Positions 1-7,567 of a stretch of 22,820 bases of DNA are shown one piece after another. The position numbers and the translations under genes are program-made. The DNA comes from JAWOFN01 sp046497505 [NCBI: bacterium] (GTDB taxonomy: Bacteria; Blakebacterota; Blakebacteria; Blakebacterales). Position 1 is the first letter of the stretch; each line of letters begins with the position of its first letter. Location of the stretch: NCBI GenBank assembly GCA_046497505.1, contig JAWOFN010000108.1:1-22820 (forward strand), in the 5' to 3' direction. The notes under the pieces were generated by a model that did not search any database, was not told the origin of the DNA, and saw only the letters and a program-made list of their open reading frames with translations.

Positions 1-831
1 GCGGGGATCTCGCACACCTTCACCGGGTTCGTGCTGCCCATGGGCCTGAACACGCGGATCGGTGTCTCGTACATCGGACTGGATTCGGGCGAGATGGAAG
101 TGACGACGGTGGAGCAGCCGGACGGGACGGGGGAGTTCTTCAGCGTGACCAACACGGCGATCGGCGTGACGGTCTCGCAGATCCTCACCGACCGGTTCAC
201 CATCGGGATCACGGGCAAGTGGATCCAGGAGAAGATCCAGCGGGCGGTGGCCAACGGCATCGCGCTGGACGTGGGTTCCACGTTCAACACGGGTCTTCTG
301 GGCACGCGTCTGGGGATGGCGATCCTCAACATGGGTCCGAAGATGCGTCTGGACGGACCGGACCTGGAGTTCACGCGTCAGATCGACGACGAGCCGGGTG
401 AGATCACCGCGGGTCTGAACCCCGACGCGCGTCTGACCACGCTCGACTACGACATCCCGCTGATGTTCCGGATGGGTGTGTCGATCGACCTGCTGGGCGG
501 GATCTCGACGTTCATGGCGAACGACATGAACCGGGTGACGGCGCTGGTGGACATCGAGGACGCGAACGACCAGGTGGCCCGAGTGGGCGTGAGCTTCGAG
601 TACGCGTGGAACGAGATGCTCTTCGCGCGTTTCGGGTACCGGATCCGCGGGAAGCTGAGCGACCAGCTGGGCGCTCGGCTCTCGGGCCGGCACCGCGAGC
701 AGTTCACGCTGGGCTACGGGCTGGGACTGATGACGGATGTCTCGGGGTACGCGCTGCAGCTCGACTACGGTCTGGCTGACTACGGCGACCTGGGCAGCGT
801 CAACCAGTTCTTCCTGAGCCTGGGGTTCTGA
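1..831 (+). CDS. PorV/PorQ-family outer-membrane barrel protein, 3' part
   Basis: The reading frame is open from base 1 and runs without a stop to TGA at 829-831, so the gene begins outside the window; the internal Met at base 31 is not taken as the start. The visible 276 residues alternate polar and hydrophobic positions as in beta strands, with short Gly/Asp turns, and end in FFLSLGF, the terminal-Phe pattern of outer-membrane barrel proteins. Phrases such as TRIGVSYIGLDSGEMEVTT, FTIGITGKWIQEKI and LGMAILNMGPKMRL resemble the PorV/PorQ/UPF0164 group, which in Bacteroidetes serves type IX secretion but is more widespread. The role here is inferred to be an outer-membrane protein; a type IX link cannot be shown from this window. 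A strong terminator follows. Confidence 0.7.
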   Translation, partial: AGISHTFTGFVLPMGLNTRIGVSYIGLDSGEMEVTTVEQPDGTGEFFSVTNTAIGVTVSQILTDRFTIGITGKWIQEKIQRAVANGIALDVGSTFNTGLLGTRLGMAILNMGPKMRLDGPDLEFTRQIDDEPGEITAGLNPDARLTTLDYDIPLMFRMGVSIDLLGGISTFMANDMNRVTALVDIEDANDQVARVGVSFEYAWNEMLFARFGYRIRGKLSDQLGARLSGRHREQFTLGYGLGLMTDVSGYALQLDYGLADYGDLGSVNQFFLSLGF

Positions 832-920
832 CCGGGCAGAGGACCGGTCCCCCGCCCTCCCCGGTCCCGCGCAGCGGGCCAGGGGGAGGAGGGGGCCGAT
901 GAGGAGGAGGAAGAAGGCGG

Positions 921-963
921 AGCCCGCCGCGGGAGCGATTCCGCGGCGGGCTTCCTCTTACTT
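921..963 (+). terminator. Intrinsic terminator after the PorV-like gene
   Basis: A perfect 12-bp stem (AGCCCGCCGCGG at 921-932 with its complement at 941-952) surrounds an 8-base loop and is followed by the T-rich stretch TTCCTCTTACTT. It lies between convergent genes and may act on both, but the T-rich side favours the plus strand. Confidence 0.8.
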
Positions 964-978
964 GGCCCGCGGGTCCGA

Positions 979-1800
979 TCAGTCGCCGAGCCAGGAGCCG
1001 TAGAGTCCGGGCCGCCGGTCGGGCAGGAAGAGGGTTCGGGCGTGGCTCTCCCCGGTCTCGGAGAGGTCGACGTCGGTGTAGAGGATCTCCTCGGTGAGGG
1101 TCCCGGCCCGGGTGAGGACCCGTCCGTCGGGGGCGCAGGCGAAGGACTCCCCCGCGAAGGTGAGATGTTCCTCCTCCCCCACCCGGTTGCAGAGGGCGGT
1201 GAAGTAGCCGTTCTGGAAGGCCGCCACCCGCATCTCCGCCTCGTACAGCCCCTCGGGCCACTCCCCGACCGCCCCCGCCTGGGGTACCACCACCAGCTCC
1301 GCTCCCCCCAGGGCCAGGGCCCGCATGTACTCCGGGAAGTGCCGGTCATAGCAGATGGCCACGCCCACCCGGCCGACCGCCGTCTCATACACCGGCGCGC
1401 CGGTCCCTCCCGGCGTATAGTAGTCCTGCTCGCAGAAGCAGGCGTACTGGGTGATGTGGACCATATGCGTCCGCCCGAGCAGACGGCCGTCCGCGTCGAT
1501 GACCGGTGAGGAGTCGTAGCACTCCTCACCGTCCCGCTCGTAGAGGTTGAGCACCACCACCACACCCAGCTCCGACGCTTTCTCCATGAAGGCCCGTGTG
1601 ATCGGGCCCGGCACCGGCTCGGCCAGATCGCGGAAGTCGGTGCCGGCGCGTTCCTGGGGATAGAAGGGCTCGAAGGCCAGCTCGGCGTAGCAGACCAGGT
1701 CCGCTCCTCCCGCCGCAGCCCGCTCCAGGTTGGCCAGTCCCTTCCTAACGTTCGCCTCCTTCTCCCTGCCCGCCCGCTGCTGGACCAGCGCGATCCGCAC
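979..1800 (-). CDS. Nitrilase-superfamily carbon-nitrogen hydrolase lacking the usual catalytic Lys
   Basis: A 273-residue single-domain protein of the nitrilase superfamily, close in plan to N-carbamoylputrescine amidase and beta-ureidopropionase, which hydrolyse C-N bonds of amides or carbamoyl groups in the cytoplasm. Visible landmarks are Glu40 in CYAELAFEPF, a family-like block DADGRLLGRTHMVHI, Glu124 in CEQDYYTPG and nucleophile Cys150 in VGVAICYDRHFPEYMRAL. When the block is aligned without gaps to the amidase form (DADGxxLGxYRKxHI), the catalytic lysine position is Met113. The start is GTG at 1800, supported by GGGAGGG about six bases upstream. It diverges from the diguanylate cyclase gene; a TATCCT -10-like hexamer lies at 1848-1853 on this strand. 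The substrate is unknown, and the missing Lys makes ordinary amidase activity doubtful. Confidence 0.85.
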   Translation of the reverse strand: MRIALVQQRAGREKEANVRKGLANLERAAAGGADLVCYAELAFEPFYPQERAGTDFRDLAEPVPGPITRAFMEKASELGVVVVLNLYERDGEECYDSSPVIDADGRLLGRTHMVHITQYACFCEQDYYTPGGTGAPVYETAVGRVGVAICYDRHFPEYMRALALGGAELVVVPQAGAVGEWPEGLYEAEMRVAAFQNGYFTALCNRVGEEEHLTFAGESFACAPDGRVLTRAGTLTEEILYTDVDLSETGESHARTLFLPDRRPGLYGSWLGD

Positions 1801-1918
1801 GTCGTCCCTCCCTGTTCCGATCGTCGTACAGCCTGTGGTCTCCCCTCAGGATAACCGCCGAACCCTCTGCGCACTCCTCCAATCGCGGCCTGTCGGGACC
1901 CGGCATGAGCATGAGGAC

Positions 1919-3154
1919 ATGCGGGAACGGTTCCTCAGAGCGCTGGTCGACCTGTTCATGCCCGGGGGGGCGGTGGTGGCGGGGACCGCCCTGGTCCTGG
2001 TGAGCGGGGTGCTGGCACCCTCTTACGAAGCACTGGCCCGGGTGGTCCCGTGGGCGGTACTCGCCATGGGACTCTTCCTCGGGCTGCGTTTCGGACGCAG
2101 CAGGGTCGTCTGGGCCTCGTTGATCCTGGTCCTGGCCGAACGCGCCCTCTTCTATTCCGCGTGGGGGACCGGGGCGGACGCCGGTGCCGCCCGTACGGTC
2201 TTCAACGCCGCCGCCCTCCTGATCCCCGTCAACCTGGCCCTGGCGGCCGCCATCACCGAACGGGAGGTACTGCATCCCCGCAACCTGCGGATCGCCCTCG
2301 TGGTGGCCGGGGAGGCGGTGCTCACCGCTGCGGCGGCCCTGAAGCCCTCCTGGGACCTGCAGCGGCTCTTGGAAGCCACCCTCGTGGATGCCGCGTGGAT
2401 CAACGCCCTGGGGCTGCCTCAGCCCGCCCTGCTGGCCTCCCTGGTGTGCGGGGTCCTGCTCCTGGGCCGCTATGCCGCCGAACCCGGTCCCTCCCGCGGC
2501 GGGTACGTATGGGCCCTGGCTGCGGCGTGGGGAGCCCTGGCACTGGGCTCCATCGGGCCGGGAGCCAGCCTGCTCCTCTCCGCAGGGGTGGTGGCCCTCA
2601 TCATCAGCGAGGCCGAGAGCAGCCACGTCATGGCCTTCTACGATGAGCTGACCGGCCTGCCCGGGCGGAGGGCCCTGGAGTCCTTCCTCGAGGGCCTCAC
2701 CGGGACCTACGCCGCCGCCATGGTGGACGTGGACCGGTTCAAGGAGTTCAACGACACCTACGGGCACGATGTAGGGGACCAGGTGCTCCGGATGGTGGCC
2801 TCCGAGCTGGGGAGGGCGGGCGGCGGATGCAGGGCCTTCCGATACGGCGGAGAGGAGTTCGCCCTCCTCTATCCGGGGCGGGAGCTGGACGAGGTGATGC
2901 CTCGCCTGGAGATGCTTCGGGGGAGTATCGAGGAGGCGGGCTTCTATCTGCGCGACGAGGACCGGCCGGAGGAGAAGCCGGAGGACCCCTCATCGGTCCC
3001 CTCCGGTCGGGAGCGGGTCCGCGTCACGGTGAGCATCGGGGCCGCCCGGGGAGATGCCGGGACCGACGACCCCGGGGAGGTGCTCAAAGCGTCGGATGCC
3101 GCCCTGTACCGGGCGAAACGGGGCGGTCGGAACCGGGTCAGCCGGGCAGAGTGA
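1919..3154 (+). CDS. Membrane-anchored GGDEF diguanylate cyclase
   Basis: A 411-residue protein that should make cyclic di-GMP from two GTP at the inner membrane. The first about 230 residues are mostly hydrophobic, forming roughly seven membrane segments with no recognisable ligand-binding domain. The catalytic domain follows: DELTGLPGRR at about residue 242, the metal/GTP segment DVDRFKEFNDTYGHDVGD, and the active loop RYGGEEF at about 308. The RxxD inhibitory site normally just before that loop is absent (Gly and Cys occupy its Arg and Asp positions), so product inhibition through the I-site is unlikely. A charged Pro/Glu insert precedes VTVSIGAA. The frame extends upstream into the divergent gene, but ATG at 1919 is the first start that gives a credible N-terminus; its ribosome site is weak (GAGG very close), so the start is tentative. 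Confidence 0.88.
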   Translation: MRERFLRALVDLFMPGGAVVAGTALVLVSGVLAPSYEALARVVPWAVLAMGLFLGLRFGRSRVVWASLILVLAERALFYSAWGTGADAGAARTVFNAAALLIPVNLALAAAITEREVLHPRNLRIALVVAGEAVLTAAAALKPSWDLQRLLEATLVDAAWINALGLPQPALLASLVCGVLLLGRYAAEPGPSRGGYVWALAAAWGALALGSIGPGASLLLSAGVVALIISEAESSHVMAFYDELTGLPGRRALESFLEGLTGTYAAAMVDVDRFKEFNDTYGHDVGDQVLRMVASELGRAGGGCRAFRYGGEEFALLYPGRELDEVMPRLEMLRGSIEEAGFYLRDEDRPEEKPEDPSSVPSGRERVRVTVSIGAARGDAGTDDPGEVLKASDAALYRAKRGGRNRVSRAE

Positions 3155-3455
3155 CCAGCATCCACGATCTCAGATCATCCCGTTCCTTCCGCACGATCGT
3201 GCGGCCGATGGGATAGTCGCGTGCGGTCAGGTCCGCCCCCGCCTCCTTCAGCAGGCGCTGGCCCTCCTCGGCCCCGTGGAAGGAGACGGCCGGGTCCCGG
3301 GTGCCGTATCCCCACGGTCCCCCGGAAGGCGGGGCCCGGGGTGTGACGACGAGGACGCCGCCGGGAGGACGGGGTGCGAGTCCGAGCAGGTCGGTCTCGT
3401 CCGAACCCCTGCCGTGAAGCAGTATGAAGAGGGGCGCGCCCTCCCGGGGAGAGAA
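3138..3455 (-). pseudogene. Internally deleted phospholipase/carboxylesterase-type alpha/beta hydrolase
   Basis: The reading frame begins with the oxyanion-hole strand of the esterase family (PLFILLHGRGSDETDLLGLA, then VVTPRAP) and jumps within one sentence, at PWGYGTRDPAV, to the end of the same family, where GTRDPAV carries the acid residue and DYPIGRTIV aligns with the catalytic GHxI motif. The middle, including the GFSQG nucleophile elbow, is missing, so only about 100 of the usual 200 or so residues remain. The catalytic His is also Arg. The 5' end runs into the coding region of the S9 peptidase gene (stop at 3463) and no convincing start remains; the 3' end overlaps the cyclase gene tail to tail by 17 bases. 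I read it as a dead gene with an internal deletion that happened to stay in frame. Confidence 0.72.
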
Positions 3456-3462
3456 CCGTCGT

Positions 3463-6303
3463 CTACTTCTCCTTCTTCCAGGCCTGGATGCCGTGCTCCA
3501 TCCAATCGGGCATGGGAGCACCCTTGAGGTAGTGGTCGAAGAACTGCTGCATCCGGACCGTATAGTCCTCCTGGTTGACCCGCCGCCGCAGACCGTGGTC
3601 CTCCCCGTTGTAGTTGAACATCCAGGCGGGCTTCTCCAGACGCCGCAGCGCCATGATCCACTCGATACCCTGGTACCATGGGACCGCCCCGTCCTCGTCG
3701 TTGTGGAGGATCAGGACCGGGGTGCTGATCCGGTCGGTGTAGAAGAGGGGGGAGTTCTCCACGTACCGGTTCCTTCCCCCGTCCCAGAGGTTGCGGCCCA
3801 GCCGGCTCTGTGTACGCTCGTATTGGAACTGGCGGACCATCCCGCTGCCCCACCGGATCCCGCCGTAGGCGCTGGTCATGTTCGAGACCGGGGCCCCCGA
3901 TTCGATGGCGGCGAAGATATCGGTCTGGGTGATCATGTAGGCCCCCTGGTATCCGCCCCAGGAATGACCCTGCAGCCCCACCCGTTCCGGGTCCACATAC
4001 CCCTCCTCGATGACCCGCTTGACGCTGGGCACCACGCAGTCCAGCGCGTCCCTGCCGGGGTGTCCGGTGCCGTAATGGATGTCCGGCATCCAGATCAGGT
4101 AGCCGTTGCTGACGTAGTAGGAAGGGTTGATGGAGGTCCCGGGTCCGGGGTTGCGGAACCGGTGCAGTCCGCTGGTGAGCTTCTCGTAGATGTAGACCAT
4201 CATGGGGTACTTCCCGGAGGGGTCGAAATCCTCCGGCTTGATGAGGATCCCCCGGTACTCCATCCCGTCGGCGGCGATGTAGTCCATCAGTTCGGCCCTG
4301 CCCCAGATGAACTCCTCCCGCTGACTGCCCACATCGCTGATCTTCGTGAAGTCCCGGAACCGCATGTCGGTGACCCACAGGTCGGGGAACTCGTAGAAGG
4401 TCTGCCGTGTGATGAGCACCCGGTCCGAGTCCTCCGCCTTTCGGGGATAGCCGTAGGAGTAGTCGCCCAGGTGGAGGACCCGGGGCTCACGGTCCCCCCG
4501 TACACGGTCGGTCGCCACACCCTCGGCCATGGTCTCCTCGTCGGTGATCCGGAAGTACATGGTCTCGGAACGGTCGATACTGTCCGCGTCGGGATCGGTC
4601 TGCCAGAATCGGAAGCTGATGCTGTTGCTGCGTCCGTATCCCTCGGTGATGTTCCGTACCTCCGAACCGTCGGGTGCGACCTCCCACACGTCGAACTCGT
4701 CGTAGATCAGGAAGGAAGCGTCGCCATCGGTCCAACCGGCGGTCCCGTAGGAACCGCGGGGCTGGGGGCGGTCCGCCAGGCGGTTCCATACCTGGACCGG
4801 GACCTGGCGGGTGACGTTATGGGTGGTCCCGGAGGCGATGTCGTGGACGTGCCAGTGCCGGTCGGTACCGAACCAGGTGACGTACCTGCCCTCCGGCGAG
4901 AGGTTGCCGCGGAAATACGACTCCTCCTTGATGAGGGTCCGTTCCCCCGTGGCGGGGTCCACGAGGTAGAAGTCATAGTAGGCCGAGTCGTAGCTGATCC
5001 GCTCCCGGTAGGGCATGTCGGTCTGTCCGAACCCCACCCTGCCGTCTTCGCTCAGCCGTACGCTCCACATCTCTTCGTCCCCGAGCTGCACGAACCGTCC
5101 CCCTTCGAGGTGGTAGACCGCGTCGAAGGTGCGGTTGCGATAGCGGTCCTCCATCTGCTTCTGCTGGGGGTAGGGATACGGGTCGTTCCATGACCAGAGC
5201 TCGAACCCGGCTTCCTCCTTCTCGTCGTCCTCCTCCTCCTCGTCCTCCTCGTCGGGTTCCGGGATCTCCTTGATGCCGAACTTGACGATCTCCGCCTCCT
5301 CGGTGAAGGAGAGACCGGAGTGCTCGCTCACCGCGAAACCGGATGTGAAGCCCGGGGTGGACGTGTGAGAGACCCAGAGAGAGGCGGCCGGTTCGCCGAC
5401 GCGCCACCCGTACAGGTTGAAGGTGGGCTCCTCGGCGTCGTAGTCGTCCCGGTCGGTGACGAACGCCAGGAGCGACTCCTCCTCGTTGAGGGTCCAGCGT
5501 CGGTAGTTCCCCTCGCCGGTGAGCAGCGGCTGCGGGTCCGTCCCTTCCGGACGGTGGGCGTATACGCCGTCTGAGTCCGGGTCCTCCTCGCTCGAGACGA
5601 TGTAGAGGAGGTAGCCCCCCTCCTCGGTGAATCGATACTCCAGTACCGAGGCGAAGGTCGTCTCGGTGCCGTCATCCAGCCGCCGGAGGACCAGTTCGGT
5701 GCCGTATTCCTTCTCCTTCTCCTTCTCCTTCTCCTCTTCCTTTTCTTCTTCGCCCTCCTCCTGCTCCGGTTCCTCGCCCGCCTCCGCCTTCTTCGCCTCG
5801 GAGGTTGGCTCCTCCTTCAGGTAGGCGACCCATCCGCCCGCTTCCTCGGGGAGGCGGAAGTTCTGGACCCGCTCGACGGTGGTCACGCTGCCGTCGGCGA
5901 GGGTCATGATGGCGAGCTGGTCCTGGGGGAGGTCCGGACCCTTCTTCTTCGCCTCACGGGCAGCCTCCAGGCTGTCCTCGGGGGGTGCCACCAGGAAGAG
6001 CAGGAAGCGTCCGTCCTCGGTGAAAGCCGCCCGCTGGCCCCGGGGATGACGATACTCGCTCCCGTCCCTCAGGGAACGGACCACCAGCTCTCCGTCCCCC
6101 TCCTGAGGCTCGACCTGATAGGAGGCCCAGCGACCGTCGGGAGAGATCTGATCCCCCCGGATGCTCTTCCAGCCGTCATAATCATCGTGGGTCAGAGGCC
6201 GCTTGTCCGTTCCCTGGGCCCATCCCGTAAGGGGCATGAGCAGCATGATGACCAGGGAGAGGAGTACTCGGGCCGATGTGTGTCGGGTACAGCGCATGTT
6301 CAT
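3463..6303 (-). CDS. Secreted S9-family (prolyl oligopeptidase-like) serine peptidase
   Basis: A 946-residue exported peptidase. An N-terminal signal peptide (hydrophobic VLLSLVIMLLM, cleavage near GWAQG) is followed by a long beta-propeller-like region with repeated SPDGRW/SEDGRV motifs and then the alpha/beta-hydrolase domain. The triad is visible as Ser781 in GHSWGG, Asp871 in DEDGAVPW and His903 in GEDHGLR, so the enzyme should be active on peptides in the periplasm or outside. It is longer than typical S9 enzymes because of two acidic/charged low-complexity inserts, about residues 165-198 (Glu/Lys-rich) and about 346-362. ATG at 6303 is chosen because AGAGG lies eight bases upstream; ATG at 6297 is a possible alternative. 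A promoter candidate lies about 90 bases upstream. Confidence 0.92.
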   Translation of the reverse strand: MNMRCTRHTSARVLLSLVIMLLMPLTGWAQGTDKRPLTHDDYDGWKSIRGDQISPDGRWASYQVEPQEGDGELVVRSLRDGSEYRHPRGQRAAFTEDGRFLLFLVAPPEDSLEAAREAKKKGPDLPQDQLAIMTLADGSVTTVERVQNFRLPEEAGGWVAYLKEEPTSEAKKAEAGEEPEQEEGEEEKEEEKEKEKEKEYGTELVLRRLDDGTETTFASVLEYRFTEEGGYLLYIVSSEEDPDSDGVYAHRPEGTDPQPLLTGEGNYRRWTLNEEESLLAFVTDRDDYDAEEPTFNLYGWRVGEPAASLWVSHTSTPGFTSGFAVSEHSGLSFTEEAEIVKFGIKEIPEPDEEDEEEEDDEKEEAGFELWSWNDPYPYPQQKQMEDRYRNRTFDAVYHLEGGRFVQLGDEEMWSVRLSEDGRVGFGQTDMPYRERISYDSAYYDFYLVDPATGERTLIKEESYFRGNLSPEGRYVTWFGTDRHWHVHDIASGTTHNVTRQVPVQVWNRLADRPQPRGSYGTAGWTDGDASFLIYDEFDVWEVAPDGSEVRNITEGYGRSNSISFRFWQTDPDADSIDRSETMYFRITDEETMAEGVATDRVRGDREPRVLHLGDYSYGYPRKAEDSDRVLITRQTFYEFPDLWVTDMRFRDFTKISDVGSQREEFIWGRAELMDYIAADGMEYRGILIKPEDFDPSGKYPMMVYIYEKLTSGLHRFRNPGPGTSINPSYYVSNGYLIWMPDIHYGTGHPGRDALDCVVPSVKRVIEEGYVDPERVGLQGHSWGGYQGAYMITQTDIFAAIESGAPVSNMTSAYGGIRWGSGMVRQFQYERTQSRLGRNLWDGGRNRYVENSPLFYTDRISTPVLILHNDEDGAVPWYQGIEWIMALRRLEKPAWMFNYNGEDHGLRRRVNQEDYTVRMQQFFDHYLKGAPMPDWMEHGIQAWKKEK
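5711..5734. repeat. Hexanucleotide tandem repeat inside the S9 peptidase gene
   Basis: Four exact copies of TTCTCC on the plus strand (GGAGAA on the coding strand) encode alternating Lys-Glu in the charged insert of the peptidase, with degenerate copies on either side. The unit is a multiple of three, so copy-number change would alter the linker length without breaking the frame. Confidence 0.85.
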
Positions 6304-6391
6304 GATCGTACCTCTGCCGAGAGTGATGGGGCGCCGCCGGGGCCGAAGAGAGCCGTGCGGTCGTCCGCGGGCGGTCCGGGTGACACAGGAC

Positions 6392-6421
6392 AGACTAGCC
6401 CACCGGTGCGGCCCCCTTCAA
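6392..6421 (-). promoter_or_regulatory. Candidate sigma70-type promoter of the S9 peptidase gene
   Basis: On the minus strand TTGAAG (6416-6421) is separated by 18 bases from TAGTCT (6392-6397), giving a start about 80 bases before the peptidase ATG. The -35 box is the same hexamer as that before the rubredoxin gene, which supports it. The rest of the 6304-6517 gap shows only a GC-rich hairpin. Confidence 0.4.
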
Positions 6422-6491
6422 GTCCCCGCGGGCGGTGCTGACGCACGCCGGGCCGCCGCCCGACCCGGGAGGATCCCGCCGATGAGGCCGG

Positions 6492-6510
6492 GGTCCCCGG
6501 TCCGGGGACC
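6492..6510 (-). terminator. GC-rich hairpin after the radical SAM gene
   Basis: GGTCCCCGG and CCGGGGACC form a perfect 9-bp inverted repeat with a single central base, just past the radical SAM stop codon on the minus strand. There is no T-run, so it may be a transcript-end stabiliser rather than a true intrinsic terminator. Confidence 0.35.
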
Positions 6511-6517
6511 GTGTGCA

Positions 6518-7510
6518 TCAGTCCTCGTCTGGTGGGCGGGTACTTCCTCGGCGCAGTCTGGGCGGTCTGCGCGGGTGTGCGGTCTCCGGGGCCTCGAGGT
6601 AGACGACCCCCTCATGGACGCGTTCCCGCAGACGTCCGGTCTGCACCAGCGAGCGAACGGGCAGTTCCAGTTCTTCCTGGTCCATCCCCAGGATGTCGGA
6701 GAGCTCGCTCCTGCTCAGGGGACGGCGCATGGCGGTGGCCTGTATGGCGGCCGCAGCATCTCCCCGGCAGACTGCGTGCGCCTCCGAAGGGGCGATCTTG
6801 ACGATCCCCGCCTTCGGGCCGAGCATCTCTTCGATCTCCTTCAGCCGGGCATACGATACGGCGTCGGTGTTCTCGTAGGCCGGCGGGCGGGCCACGGTGT
6901 TGATGTCGATCCGGTCGGGGTCGATGCGGTACGCCGCCTCCGCCAGGGCTCGGACCTCCTCCTCGGTGTCGTTGAGTCCGCTGACGAAGAGCATCTCGAG
7001 CCAGATGGGTCCCTCGTACTCCGACCGCAGGGCGACGAGACCCTCCACCACGTCCTCTACACGAAGCTCCGGATGGGGCTTGCACACCGCCTCGAACACC
7101 TCGGGCGTGACCGCATCGAGACTCGGAGCTACCGCATCCGCCTTGCGGATCTCCTTCCGCACCTCCTCGTCGTGCATCCAGCTGCCGTTGGTCAGCAGAT
7201 ACACCGGCAGCTCGCTCATCTCGTGGATGGCGTCGATCATCTCCCCCAGACGGCTGTGGAGGACCGGCTCGCCGCTCCCGCTGAAGGTGATGCAGTCCAC
7301 CCTGCCCTCCTCCCCCAGCTTGCTCCGGACCTCTTCCAGGATCTCCCCGGGCGGCACCCATTCCCGCCGTTCCATCGTCCAGCGGTCCGTCTTCCCCACC
7401 TCGCAGTAGACGCAGTCCATGCTGCAGAGCTTCCGGGGGACGGGGTCGATCCCCAGGCTGTATCCCATGCGGCGGCTGTGCACGGGGCCGAATACGTAGC
7501 GGTATTCCAT
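6518..7510 (-). CDS. Radical SAM protein of the COG0731 type with C-terminal winged helix
   Basis: A 330-residue cytoplasmic iron-sulfur enzyme. The N-terminus FGPVHSRRMGYSLGIDPVP is characteristic of the COG0731 group, and the cluster-binding CX3CX2C is complete (Cys29, Cys33, Cys36 in CSMDCVYC). SAM-binding features follow (ITFSGSGEPVLH, VYLLTNGSWM, LEMLFVSGLNDTEE). The last about 80 residues (PLSRSELSDILGMDQEELELPVRSLVQTGRL) look like a small winged-helix domain. This family is related to wybutosine-type oxidoreductases, but the bacterial members have no settled substrate. ATG at 7510 is preferred; TTG and GTG at 7519 and 7516 are in frame. No ribosome site is visible, and a -10-like TATATT ends seven bases before the ATG, suggesting a leaderless transcript. 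Confidence 0.88.
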   Translation of the reverse strand: MEYRYVFGPVHSRRMGYSLGIDPVPRKLCSMDCVYCEVGKTDRWTMERREWVPPGEILEEVRSKLGEEGRVDCITFSGSGEPVLHSRLGEMIDAIHEMSELPVYLLTNGSWMHDEEVRKEIRKADAVAPSLDAVTPEVFEAVCKPHPELRVEDVVEGLVALRSEYEGPIWLEMLFVSGLNDTEEEVRALAEAAYRIDPDRIDINTVARPPAYENTDAVSYARLKEIEEMLGPKAGIVKIAPSEAHAVCRGDAAAAIQATAMRRPLSRSELSDILGMDQEELELPVRSLVQTGRLRERVHEGVVYLEAPETAHPRRPPRLRRGSTRPPDED

Positions 7511-7517
7511 GAGCACC

Positions 7518-7545
7518 AATATAGGCAGGATAGGTCGGGGTCCAA
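7518..7545 (-). promoter_or_regulatory. Candidate promoter giving a leaderless radical SAM mRNA
   Basis: The minus strand reads TTGGAC, 16 bases, TATATT, then GGTGCTC and the ATG at 7510. With a normal distance from -10 to start site, transcription would begin at or next to the A of the ATG. No Shine-Dalgarno sequence is present. Confidence 0.4.
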
Positions 7546-7567
7546 AGTAGACGTGGATGACCCGGTC

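Noticed and set aside
3138-3521. Intact 127-codon hydrolase starting at the ATG at 3521
   Set aside because: The first 22 or so residues are Arg/Pro-rich antisense-frame sequence inside the S9 gene, and the nucleophile elbow and catalytic His are missing.
3424-5193. Long plus-strand open frame (589 codons) opposite the S9 peptidase gene
   Set aside because: It is antisense to a protein with a complete catalytic triad; its translation is rich in Val, Pro, Asp and His with no domain, as expected from GC-rich codon bias.
6304-6517. Possible small gene in the gap between the S9 peptidase and radical SAM genes
   Set aside because: Frames on both strands give only Gly/Pro/Arg-rich products; the gap is better explained by a promoter and a hairpin.
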